Source of the DNA: Candidatus Riflebacteria bacterium HGW-Riflebacteria-1
Lineage (GTDB): Bacteria > Muiribacteriota > Ozemobacteria > Ozemobacterales > Ozemobacteraceae
Assembly: GCA_002839445.1 (NCBI GenBank)
Contig: PGYB01000016.1
Span: forward strand, 62,001 to 126,000
Reading direction: 5' to 3'
Length of the DNA: 64,000 nt
Shown: piece by piece, positions 46,801 to 53,481 of the stretch
Layout: each line of letters opens with the position of its first letter
Position numbering within the stretch: position 1 is the stretch's first letter
Program-made: the position numbers and the translations under genes
Notes under the pieces: generated by a model
The model's database searches: none
Told to the model about the DNA's origin: nothing
Seen by the model: the letters and a program-made list of their open reading frames with translations, nothing else

Positions 46801-47129
46801 CCGACATAGAACCTGACGGTGACCATGGATTGGTCGCGTCGGCTCATTGAATAAACATGCTCAACGCCATCAATCTGCCACATCAGCTTTTCGAGCGGTC
46901 GGGTGACAAGTTCTTCGACTTCGCGCGGAGAATGGCCGGGAAAGGCCACGTAGATGTCGACCATCGGCACCACAATTTGTGGTTCTTCCTCACGTGGAGT
47001 CAGTGTGATCGCCATGGTTCCGGCGATCACGGCAAATACAATCAGCAATATCGACAGCGGTCCGGTCAGAAATGCTCTGACGGTGCCGGCAATAAAGCCT
47101 TGAGGTTCGCTGCTGTTGTCGTTGTTCAT
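43887..47129 (-). CDS. RND-family efflux pump, inner-membrane permease
   Basis: The 1080-residue protein has the usual RND length and layout: twelve predicted TMs and two large periplasmic loops after TM1 and TM7. The TM4 proton-relay pair is seen in LGLVVDDPITNVDN. It drives proton-coupled export of small molecules; the substrate is not deducible. The ATG at 47129 with GAGGGG upstream is preferred to a start at 47168. The pump precedes its adaptor in the operon, the reverse of the acrAB order. Confidence 0.95.
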   Translation of the reverse strand: MNNDNSSEPQGFIAGTVRAFLTGPLSILLIVFAVIAGTMAITLTPREEEPQIVVPMVDIYVAFPGHSPREVEELVTRPLEKLMWQIDGVEHVYSMSRRDQSMVTVRFYVGQDRDRAMVKIRDKIDGNKDIVPPGVQNWVVKPVEIDDVPIVTLTLTSPEASPSELRRIAEEAEARLASVRNVFRSEIHGGYRREFRIEADQTRMQARGICFGDIFMAVAGNNLVADSGRIIEGENSVRILAGNSIKSAAEIARIPIRATDGRAVYIEDVASVLDTVNEPEWYHHSTWGDAAQRNTTGERHPAVTLSFSKKKGTNAVNVAREIIAEAEKLKGKVIPPEVDMIISRNYGETANDKVNELLSSMLFAILTVVGLMAFTMGWRAAVVVGLSVPVSFALALFINLVAGFTINRVTLFALILSLGLVVDDPITNVDNIQRHLQMGKEPPEKATVTAVMEVIVPVIMSTLAIIVSFTPMFFITGMMGPYMGPMAINVPLTVTFSTLCALTFVPWVGYKLLKGASSAGGEQNDGVPPWIRRFYRWLISPFLQRRNAILLMIAIFVMLGASGLLLLFRKVPLKMLPFDNKDELQLIVDMPEGSSLEYTDRAVREFEKYLARVNEVKSVQSYVGIPAPIDFNGLVRHYNLRRNNNNADIRINLAEKGRRVQQSHAIALRLRNDLTAIADKYNAVVSIVEIPPGPPVFSTLTVEVYGDEDRSYEEILAGAEFLQKQLKEEDGVHIAQIDNMNESEHDRIVFVPDVQKAAMHGLSATSVQQALTQAIRGSIVGIGHVANEREPVLIKIRLPLAARNNLQRLSEIGLRDSSGRLVALGELGEFKIEKEEQVIQHKNLRPVVFVTAECVGRPPAEIIFDMHMRLKKNPLPQGISAEWAGEGEWEITVRVFRDLGIAFGIALLGIYLLLAVQMNNFVMPLLVMSAIPLTIIGIAPGFYLLNLVAADVVGGYPDPIFFTATAMIGMIALGGIVIRNSVVLIEFIQDSVKQGNSLEDAILESGAVRFRPIMLTAATTLLGAWPITLDPIFSGLAWSLIFGLLASTAFTMLVVPTIYYFSQAGAQPAKASTTDKEIKS

Positions 47130-47961
47130 AATTAAACCCCTCGGTGTAGCTGTATATTTGTAACACAAAATAATACCAAGATCAAGAGTATGGTAATGAC
47201 CTTTGTGTATAAGTTGGCGTTAAGATATTACAACATTGGCAGCAAAAACAACAGCACAGCGAACATAGCTTGAACAGGCTGTTTAAGAATGTTGCGCGCA
47301 AACTTTTTAATGACCAGATTCAGACCTAAAGCCTGTCTTTGTCGTCGCTGTTATCGTTTACAAGTAGCTTCGTTCTGACGTGGGACCTGGTGTTTTAACG
47401 GTCAAAAATGCTTGTGAAGCTTGTCTGACTGGTCTGGTATTCATGGCGGCGAGAGTTGTTGTCGCGTTCAAAATTGCGTTCTCTGCCCGGTAGATTCAGC
47501 GTGTTGCCACGAATGTAAGTCGCTGCAATTTCGCGCGATATCGTTAATCGGGTCTTCAATTTTGCATTCTTCTGCTGAATACGCTCTGTAACAGCGGTTT
47601 TATGAAGGTTGGTAAATCTGCCGGCGAGTACATGTTTGCAAGCTTGTCTGGGGATGTCGTGTCGTGACCGTAAAAAACGTGCCCTATGTAAATGCTTTCT
47701 GGATGCTGGTTTTGTGAGTTTTTTTTCAGGTTCTCGAAAAAAAATAATTTTACCTATCACGCGAGCGATGCGGGTAGCCGATAATTACTCAAGAAGTTTA
47801 ATGATCAACTCAGGGTTGTGTAACTTGAAAGTTTTCATTATACTTCTGCAATGCTTGAGTCCTGATCGCATGAACTTTGTTCGAAAGATCCCAGGCACTT
47901 GCGGCTCTAAACTGTAAATAAGGTTTTTAAACCAATATTTTTTCAATTTCCAGGAGGAATT
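47130..47961. other. Intergenic region between divergent RND and histone-like genes
   Basis: No convincing gene is seen in about 830 bp. The only longer reading frames (for example 47395-47760 minus) have Arg/Lys/Thr-rich composition and no ribosome site. A promoter for the histone-like gene lies at 47816-47844 and its ribosome site AGGAGG at about 47952-47957. The RND promoter should lie just above 47130. Confidence 0.6.
47816..47844 (+). promoter_or_regulatory. Putative promoter of the histone-like gene
   Basis: TTGTGT (47816-47821) and TATACT (47839-47844) are 17 bp apart, leaving a leader of roughly 110 nt. The -10 is a good match and the -35 is partial. Confidence 0.4.
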
Positions 47962-48426
47962 ATGGCGATTTCCAAGACTAAGACCAAGGCTGAAGAAACC
48001 AAGAAAAAGGCCCTTGCTGCAAAGGCTGCTGCTGATGTGAAGAAGCCTGCAGTAAAGAAGGTTGTAAAAAAAGCCGCAGCCAAGCCAGCCGTCAAAAAGG
48101 CAGCTCCAGCCAAAAAGGCAGCAGTTAAAAAGGCTCCCGCCAAGAAAGCTGTTGCCGCCAAGGTCGTAAAGAAAGCTGCTCCAGCCAAAAAGGCCGCAGT
48201 AAAAAAGGCTCCAGCTAAAAAAGTTGCCGCCAAGGTTGTAAAGAAAGCAGCTCCAGCCAAAAAAGCTGCTGTAAAAAAAGCTCCAGCTAAAAAAGTTGTT
48301 GCCAAGAAAGCTCCAGCCAAAAAGGCAGTCAAAGTCGTTACCAAAGCGGCTCCAGCCAAAAAAGCCCCAGCTAAAAAAGCAGTTGCCCCGGCCAAAAAAA
48401 TCATCAAAATTGGTCTGAATAAGTAA
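47962..48426 (+). CDS. Lys/Ala-rich histone H1-like DNA-binding protein
   Basis: The 154-residue protein is almost wholly built of KKAAPAKKA / VKKAPAKKV repeats, with no acidic residues beyond the first 26 positions. This is the composition of eukaryotic H1 tails and of the bacterial HC1/HC2, AlgP and BpH1 type proteins. It should be unfolded until bound to DNA and may compact the nucleoid or modulate transcription. AGGAGG precedes the ATG and a strong terminator follows. The DNA contains repeats of a GCTCCAGCCAAAAA-type unit, so copy number may vary between strains. No second folded domain is present. Confidence 0.85.
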   Translation: MAISKTKTKAEETKKKALAAKAAADVKKPAVKKVVKKAAAKPAVKKAAPAKKAAVKKAPAKKAVAAKVVKKAAPAKKAAVKKAPAKKVAAKVVKKAAPAKKAAVKKAPAKKVVAKKAPAKKAVKVVTKAAPAKKAPAKKAVAPAKKIIKIGLNK

Positions 48427-48446
48427 CTTAGAGTAGCAATACTCGC

Positions 48447-48491
48447 AACACATCGCCCCGTCGGCTTATTGTCGATGGGGCGATGTGTTTT
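48447..48491 (+). terminator. Terminator of the histone-like gene
   Basis: AACACATCGCCCCGTCG pairs with CGATGGGGCGATGTGTT around a short loop, ending in TTT. It starts 20 bp after the stop codon. Confidence 0.85.
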
Positions 48492-48524
48492 AGACTATAC
48501 AAAACCATTTCAGGGAGCGGTTGC

Positions 48525-48917
48525 ATGACACCTCGCGAAGTAGTTGAATCATTTTGGGAAACCATGCGGGCAAACGATTTTCACGCAGCCGGCCGGTGGC
48601 TGGCAGATGGCTTTGAGTGCTACTGGCCGCAGTCTTCAGAAGTAATCTGCGGTCGCGATAATTTTGCCGAGATAAACACAAGATACCCGTCGGCCGGTCT
48701 CTGGCGGTTTGACATCGTTAGTCTTGTCGGCGAAGGTGATGCTGTTGTTACTGATGTCAAGGTCACCGATGGTGCTGTTCATGCGCGGGTAATAACATTT
48801 CATACGGTCAAAGACGGTCTGATTGTCAGGCAGACTGAGTTCTGGCCCGACCCTTTCGAACCGCCGGTATGGCGTCAGCAGTGGGTTAAAATAAAAGAAC
48901 TCCGTGATAACTTCTGA
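48525..48917 (+). CDS. NTF2/SnoaL-like small protein
   Basis: The 130-residue protein looks like a cone-shaped NTF2-like fold. It has a helical start (TPREVVESFWETMRANDF), an ADGFECYWP segment, and alternating beta strands ending in ITFHTVKDGLIVRQTEFW. Such proteins are isomerase- or hydrolase-like, or simply bind ligands, so no reaction is assigned. The ATG at 48525 with AGGGAG upstream is chosen over one at 48483, which lies inside the preceding terminator. It is 39 bp upstream of the secreted-protein gene. Confidence 0.8.
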   Translation: MTPREVVESFWETMRANDFHAAGRWLADGFECYWPQSSEVICGRDNFAEINTRYPSAGLWRFDIVSLVGEGDAVVTDVKVTDGAVHARVITFHTVKDGLIVRQTEFWPDPFEPPVWRQQWVKIKELRDNF

Positions 48918-48956
48918 AATGGTATCATTGTAAAAAGTTTTAACGGAGGACAAAGA

Positions 48957-49631
48957 ATGAAAAAACTCGTGATGCTGTTGTTGTTCACTCTGATGCTGGT
49001 TTCTGCTGTCAACGCAGAGGTGCTCAAAGAGATTCAGACGCAGGCTCAGATTGTTTCTCTGGTTAAGAAGCATTCGCCGGAAACTTTGCAGTTCGTTAAA
49101 GATCGCCCGATTGTCGGCTATGTGCTGACTGTGTCTAGCTTTGGCCGCCTTCCAGGGGTCATTCAGAAGTATCTTGGCGGCATCGACAACACTAAATATA
49201 GCGACGAATACATTAAAGCCAACCGTGCTTCTATTGTTGCTCTTCAGATGAACGGTGACAAACCTGATTTTTACATCATTGATCTTAATGTTTTTGATCA
49301 GAAGTATAGGTCTGTTCCGATCGCAGAAGTCGCGAGCAAAAATGCCAAACTCTGGAAAGCTCTTAGCAGTCACCCCGAGGTCAGCACTTTGCTTTCCGAC
49401 AAGAAACTGCATTTAACTGGCGCTTTGAAGGTCGAACCAACGGGAATGATCCGCATGTCGGCGCTGGGTTATGCAGTAAAAACTGAAGTGACCATACAGT
49501 CTCCCTGGGGTGGCCAGACCAAGCCGGCTGGCCAGGATGCTTTTCTGGTTTTCGATGACACACAGAACCAGTATTACATGGTTAACATAGATGACAAGGG
49601 TCTTCCAATCGGTTATTTACCTGTCAGATAG
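48957..49631 (+). CDS. Secreted protein of unknown function
   Basis: The 224-residue product begins with a classical signal peptide (about residues 1-20, ending VNA-E), so it is exported. The mature part is mixed alpha/beta with a Gly/Pro-rich SPWGGQTKPAG stretch and a C-terminal FDDTQNQYYMVNIDD strand region. No Cys, lipobox or recognised domain is visible. GGAGGA precedes the ATG. It is the last protein gene before ssrA. Confidence 0.85.
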   Translation: MKKLVMLLLFTLMLVSAVNAEVLKEIQTQAQIVSLVKKHSPETLQFVKDRPIVGYVLTVSSFGRLPGVIQKYLGGIDNTKYSDEYIKANRASIVALQMNGDKPDFYIIDLNVFDQKYRSVPIAEVASKNAKLWKALSSHPEVSTLLSDKKLHLTGALKVEPTGMIRMSALGYAVKTEVTIQSPWGGQTKPAGQDAFLVFDDTQNQYYMVNIDDKGLPIGYLPVR

Positions 49632-49663
49632 TGCGTTCTGAGCAGCTTTTGTTTACTTCTTTC

Positions 49664-49692
49664 TTGCTTTATGAGCAGATTTGGTCTATACT
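49664..49692 (+). promoter_or_regulatory. Promoter of ssrA
   Basis: TTGCTT (49664-49669) and TATACT (49687-49692) are 17 bp apart. The tmRNA 5' end lies 34 nt beyond the -10 box, leaving a leader to be trimmed by RNase P. Confidence 0.55.
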
Positions 49693-49725
49693 ATTATCAG
49701 TGGTTGTTTGTACAATCATCGAACC

Positions 49726-50085
49726 GGGGGCGACCTGGTTTCGACGGGGAGTGTGAGCTGCCACCTGCCATTCGAGGTTGATCGAACGGCCTCGCAAAAA
49801 ATCGATCAACAATTAACTGCTAACGAAGACTTAGCACTCGCAGCCTAAGCGCGCTGTGACGGTCCCCCGGATGATTCTGCCAGTAAGCACCGGGAAGGCC
49901 GACATTAAAACTGGCTGGACTTGATAGCGGGCCACTGGGGTATCAGGTCGAGACAAACCAGACGGATCGGATGAGTAGAGACCCGCCTGTGGGTTACGAA
50001 AATCTTAAACAAATAAACGCAGGATATAATGGTAGACGGTGTCTGTGAACCTTTTCGGACGCGGGTTCGATTCCCGCCGCCTCCA
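49726..50085 (+). ncRNA. ssrA: tmRNA (transfer-messenger RNA)
   Basis: The 5' end GGGGGCGACCTGGTTTCGAC and the 3' T-arm GGGTTCGATTCCCGCCGCCTCC are tmRNA hallmarks, and the 7-bp acceptor stem closes between them (one G-U pair). The tag frame reads ANEDLALAA then TAA (49820-49849), preceded by TTAACT at the position of the usual resume-codon signal. The tag ends in LAA, as needed for proteolysis. It rescues stalled ribosomes. The CCA end is not encoded (A is followed by CTT), so it must be added. The 3' end appears to be the integration site of the downstream island. Confidence 0.97.
50062..50085 (+). other. Likely left attachment site (attL) of the island
   Basis: The T-arm and acceptor end of ssrA is a classical target of P4-type integrases, and the integrase gene begins 165 bp beyond it. 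The gene end is intact here. I found no second copy of the GATTCCCGCCGCCTCC stretch within the window, so attR must lie beyond 64000. Confidence 0.65.
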
Positions 50086-50119
50086 CTTGTGAGTGGTCTC
50101 AGAAAGACCAGCAAGATCT

Positions 50120-50153
50120 GAAAATCCGCTGATAAAGCGGATTTTCGTCTTTT
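50120..50153 (+). terminator. Terminator after ssrA
   Basis: GAAAATCCGCT pairs with AGCGGATTTTC around a 5-nt loop, followed by GTCTTTT. It lies on the island side of the attachment site, so the island supplies the terminator of tmRNA. Confidence 0.75.
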
Positions 50154-50249
50154 AGTCGTCTGTGTTTGTCTAAAAAGACCTAGCTATATCTACAGTTTTT
50201 GAGTAGACTTATCGGTAGAGGTTATACTTTAAAAAAGAGGCTCTACTCA

Positions 50250-51467
50250 ATGGCACGCAAAATCCCACCATTAACCGATACGCAGCTGAGAGCTATTAAG
50301 CCTGGCACTAAAAATCTCTACCTTTTCGACGGTGGTGGCCTATATCTATTGGTGACCACAAGCGGATCAAAGTTGTGGCGGCTAAAGTTCCGCCATGAAG
50401 GTAAGCCAGGTGAGATCAGCCTCGGAAAATACCCGGGAGTATCACTTGCAAGGGCGCGTGAAAAGCGCGAGGCTGCAAAAACACTTCTTGCCGATGGAAT
50501 AAACCCTTCAACAGCCAGGCAGGCCGAGGCCGCTACGGGCCGTGAACGTGGTGCAAATTCTTTCGAGGCAATTGCTCGGGAATGGTTTATGCGATTCAGC
50601 CCAACCCTCGCACCCAGCCATTCGAAAGTTACCTGGAGCCGACTCCTGAAAAACCTTTTCCCTTACCTTAAAAATAGACCAGTAGCAGAGATAACTCCCC
50701 CTGAAATTCTCGTTGTCGTCCGCAGAATTGAGAGCCGAGGGGCACTGGAGACTGCCCATCGGGTATTAAGGCTTGCCGGGCAAATATTTCGTTATGCTAT
50801 TTCAACTGGTCGAGCAGTAAGGGACCCGACTCAAGATTTGCGTGGCGCTCTTCCGCCCTATGAGAAGAAGCATCTCGCTGCTTTGACCAGAGATTCTGAC
50901 CGACCCAGGCTTATTGAACTGCTGCGGGCGCTAGAAAGCTATCAAGGATCCGCGACTGTTAGAGCAGCACTGAGACTCGCACCTCTGGTCGTCGTGCGGC
51001 CCGGAGAGCTCAGGCAGGCCGAGTGGAAGGATATCGATCTCGATGCTTCGGAATGGCGTTTTTTGATTACCAAAACTAAAACACAACACATCGTTCCCCT
51101 GGCAAGACAGGCCGTTGATATCTTAAGGGACCTTCAACAGCTTACCGGGGAATGCAGATATGTATTCCCGAGCCCGCGAACTCCCGCAGGGGACAGGCCA
51201 ATGAGTGAGAATGCCGTCCTCGTAGCTCTTCGTACCATGGGATTCACCAAAGAAGAAATGACAGGTCATGGTTGGCGCGCTGTTTTCAGAACAATTGGCG
51301 ATGAAGAACTCGGATTCAGGGTTGATCTGATTGAACATCAGCTAGCACATAGCGTAGCTGACACTCTTGGTAGAGCCTACAACCGCACCACTCACCTCGA
51401 AGCCCGCCGCGAAATGATGCAGGCCTGGGCGGATTATCTGGATGTATTAAAAGATAATTCTAGGTGA
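50250..51467 (+). CDS. Tyrosine recombinase, P4-type integrase
   Basis: The 405-residue protein has the N-terminal DUF4102 arm-binding domain (LFDGGGLYLLVTTSGSKLWR), a core-binding domain and the catalytic domain. Catalytic residues are Arg in VVRPGELR (about 250), Lys in TKTKTQHIVPL, GHGWR for the H-x-x-R box (about 340), His in EHQLAHS and nucleophile Tyr377 in RAYNR. It integrates and excises the island at ssrA. The ATG at 50250 follows AAGAGG; an upstream in-frame start at 50199 lacks such a site. It is intact and points into the island. Confidence 0.96.
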   Translation: MARKIPPLTDTQLRAIKPGTKNLYLFDGGGLYLLVTTSGSKLWRLKFRHEGKPGEISLGKYPGVSLARAREKREAAKTLLADGINPSTARQAEAATGRERGANSFEAIAREWFMRFSPTLAPSHSKVTWSRLLKNLFPYLKNRPVAEITPPEILVVVRRIESRGALETAHRVLRLAGQIFRYAISTGRAVRDPTQDLRGALPPYEKKHLAALTRDSDRPRLIELLRALESYQGSATVRAALRLAPLVVVRPGELRQAEWKDIDLDASEWRFLITKTKTQHIVPLARQAVDILRDLQQLTGECRYVFPSPRTPAGDRPMSENAVLVALRTMGFTKEEMTGHGWRAVFRTIGDEELGFRVDLIEHQLAHSVADTLGRAYNRTTHLEARREMMQAWADYLDVLKDNSR

Positions 51468-51473
51468 TTGCTC

Positions 51474-51503
51474 TTGACATCTGCTTCGTGAATCTCATAT
51501 CTA
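51474..51503 (+). promoter_or_regulatory. Putative promoter for a leaderless transcript
   Basis: A perfect TTGACA (51474-51479) and TATCTA (51498-51503) are 18 bp apart. The next gene's ATG is only 6 nt beyond the -10 box and has no ribosome site, so transcription would start at or next to the start codon. Confidence 0.5.
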
Positions 51504-51509
51504 TTCACA

Positions 51510-52559
51510 ATGAATAAAAAAGCAGCGACAGTGATTGAAGTTGAACTCCAATGCGACACCTTACCTTTTGCTGGTTTTGAGACCAATAAGGTTAAGCCAA
51601 CACCTGATACCGCTACCTCAATATTGATGGAGTTAATCAAGCGCAAGATCGTTGGCGGATTTAGAGGCGCAAAACATTATCCAAAGGCTGTAGATAATAG
51701 CAAAATGTCTGATGCAACAACTTCGGATGATTGCAATTATATCAATCCTGATTTTGTTAGATTAGCTTTGCAGACATTTTTGCCAGTCTTGGCACATGTC
51801 AGTTACCTTGATGATTGGGAGCATCGAGAAGCTGCTCAGGCTTGGTTCCAAGCCGTAGATATTTTTGACTCCTATTCGTGCAAAAGCTTTGATGAATGGT
51901 TCTGTTTTCAGAATGAAGCCATTGAGAAGTTCCTTTCAGTTACCAGTTTATCTAGTTCTAAGGAAGCAATAGTAACCGCTTACTTTAATTTACTCTGTTT
52001 ATTCCATAAGTATCCATGGGATGATGGCAATTCACGTGCAGTTCAAGACTACAAAATGATCCATCGATTAATATATCTCTTGTCCACAAAGAGTCTTTTT
52101 CTGCCAAGCATTGTTGAAGCAAAAAAAATAGCCGCAGGAGGTGTGGTGATTTTAAAGGAAAAGGTCTGCTTTGATCAACCCAATTACGCTCTTCTGGCAG
52201 ATATGGGTGAGTATTATCAGAATGAGAAATCAGTAATTGAAAGTTGGATTAAACAACGACTTTCTGAGAAAAAGTATCAAGAAAATGTTAAAATTCAAGA
52301 TGGTTTTCTCGTGCGCAGCCCCATTCTGGTTGAATTTTCTGCCGATGGATTTGTAGATGGTGTGCTGATTAATCTCTTGAGAATAGTGCTCGAAGCATTT
52401 GAACAACGCAATGATTATTTCAGTCTTGGCCAAGTCTATATAGGGGTTTGCCATTACTGCGGTCAAATAATGGTTCGAAGTTCCAATAAGCAAAGATTTT
52501 GCTCCGAAAAAACGAAGAGATGTCGGCAACACTATTCAGCAATCATTCAGGGCAATTAA
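51510..52559 (+). CDS. Unknown island protein with C-terminal zinc-ribbon
   Basis: The 349-residue protein has no signal or TM. Most of it is a helical domain of unknown kind. The last 40 residues form a metal-binding knuckle: CHYCGQ, then FCSEKTKRCRQHY, a Cys2-Cys2 arrangement resembling the CGNR and related treble-clef fingers of nucleic-acid-binding proteins. The gene directly follows the integrase (42 bp). It is AT-richer than the chromosome. A regulator or defence protein would fit, but I cannot name a family. Confidence 0.75.
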   Translation: MNKKAATVIEVELQCDTLPFAGFETNKVKPTPDTATSILMELIKRKIVGGFRGAKHYPKAVDNSKMSDATTSDDCNYINPDFVRLALQTFLPVLAHVSYLDDWEHREAAQAWFQAVDIFDSYSCKSFDEWFCFQNEAIEKFLSVTSLSSSKEAIVTAYFNLLCLFHKYPWDDGNSRAVQDYKMIHRLIYLLSTKSLFLPSIVEAKKIAAGGVVILKEKVCFDQPNYALLADMGEYYQNEKSVIESWIKQRLSEKKYQENVKIQDGFLVRSPILVEFSADGFVDGVLINLLRIVLEAFEQRNDYFSLGQVYIGVCHYCGQIMVRSSNKQRFCSEKTKRCRQHYSAIIQGN

Positions 52560-52571
52560 AGCAAAAAAGAG

Positions 52572-52808
52572 TTATTTAGAAACATAACAAAGCTTCACCG
52601 CCGGTGGGCATTTTTGGTTTTGCCGGTCTGGGTTCTCTGGGCAGCACAAACGGAAAGTTACATTAAGAGTGATTTCGCTTTGTTCATCACCTTTGTCACA
52701 CTTGACAACCCTTTCCGTTCGTTCAATACCGCTATTATGGTCACAAAGAAGCCCTTTGCCGAATGGCACTTCTTGCGCAGGTGGCCTTTTTGACAAGTAA
52801 ACCGACAT
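52572..52808 (-). CDS. Possible small cysteine-rich protein
   Basis: The 78-residue reading has six Cys in its last 60 residues (LLCDHNSG, VKCDKGD, RLCCPEN, KCPPAVKLC), giving it a real-protein look. GGTGGA precedes the ATG at 52808. A longer version would start at a TTG at 52889 inside an inverted repeat. It converges on the zinc-ribbon gene and lies 12 bp from its end. I recognise no family, and it could still be chance. Confidence 0.35.
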   Translation of the reverse strand: MSVYLSKRPPAQEVPFGKGLLCDHNSGIERTERVVKCDKGDEQSEITLNVTFRLCCPENPDRQNQKCPPAVKLCYVSK

Positions 52809-52885
52809 AATCATCCACCGTCGATTAAGTAGTGGGCGGATTTTGCCAGAATACGTGCTTGCAACAACTTTTCGATTATTTATAA

Positions 52886-52952
52886 GCAAGGCATTTGTTA
52901 GCGAAGGAACGGTCGCAAAAGATCGTTTCTTTCGCTAAAAAAGGCCTTGCTA
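52886..52952. repeat. Long imperfect inverted repeat with TTAGCGAARGAA core
   Basis: The left arm (GCAAGGCATT ... TTAGCGAAGGAACG) pairs with the right arm (CGTTTCTTTCGCTAA ... GGCCTTGC) over about 26 bp with few mismatches, around a 12-nt loop. A third copy of the core lies at 53029-53041. Repeated cores are typical of replication-initiator or repressor sites. It could also be a hairpin RNA. Confidence 0.6.
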
Positions 52953-53286
52953 TCAACCTCTGTAAGTGAAGAAATACCTTGTCTTCAATTTCTCTTCAGA
53001 CATAAAAATGACCTTTTAACAAGTTGTTTTAGCGAAAGAAAAGCCTCATAAACACGCTTCAATAGCGAGAATTCGACTCTACGTTTTATTAAGATTTTAA
53101 AGTAGCATTAGTTGAAGGCAAAAAACAGAAAAACGAAAGGGGGTTAAGCAAAGGGTTTCGACATACTCCAGTATGATTCTGTACCGCAGAAACATACTCA
53201 GAGCGAAGAACTGATCATAATGTTACTGCCTTCATTTTAATCAAGTTTATTTCGCTCCAACTTGTACTCGAATCAGGAGATAAATC

Positions 53287-53481
53287 ATGGATTCATCAAT
53301 GTTACTCAGAGCAAAACAAATCGTAAACCTCCTCTCTATAGGCCGCAGTACGTGGTGGGCTTGGGTGAAAGAAGGCAAGGCCCCAGCCGGGATTAGATTC
53401 GGCAACCGTATCACAGTTTGGAGAGCTGGGGACATTCAGGCCTTTATTGCCGGTATGGCTAAAAAGGGGGCTGAAGCATGA
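53287..53481 (+). CDS. AlpA-like excisionase/transcriptional regulator
   Basis: The 64-residue protein is a MerR-type winged helix of the AlpA family (LLRAKQIVNLLSIGRSTWWAWV then GIRFGNRITVWRAGDI). In P4-like elements AlpA activates the integrase or acts as excisionase. Its stop overlaps the next start by 4 bp (ATGA). No strong ribosome site is seen beyond AGGAGATAAATC upstream of the ATG. Confidence 0.88.
   Translation: MDSSMLLRAKQIVNLLSIGRSTWWAWVKEGKAPAGIRFGNRITVWRAGDIQAFIAGMAKKGAEA

Larger units (their letters stand above)
52560..53286. other. Island non-coding region upstream of alpA
   Basis: Apart from the doubtful minus-strand reading frame at its left, this 727-bp AT-rich stretch has no gene. 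It contains the long inverted repeat at 52886-52952 and a further copy of its core, TTAGCGAAAGAAA, at 53029-53041. It could contain the promoters of the alpA operon or an origin of replication. Confidence 0.5.

Noticed and set aside
47395..47760. 121-codon minus-strand frame
   Set aside because: It has Arg/Lys/Thr-rich composition, no ribosome site, and overlaps the probable upstream region of the histone-like gene.
47962..48426. Tandem repeat region as a non-coding satellite
   Set aside because: The repeats keep one open frame with a ribosome site and terminator, so it is coding.
47785..48453. 222-codon minus-strand frame rich in Phe, Gly, Ser and Leu
   Set aside because: It is antisense to the Lys/Ala repeat gene; its repetitive composition only mirrors the GCC/AAA repeats.
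48636..49412. 258-codon minus-strand frame
   Set aside because: It is antisense to two plus-strand genes with good ribosome sites and spans their intergenic gap; no domain is seen.
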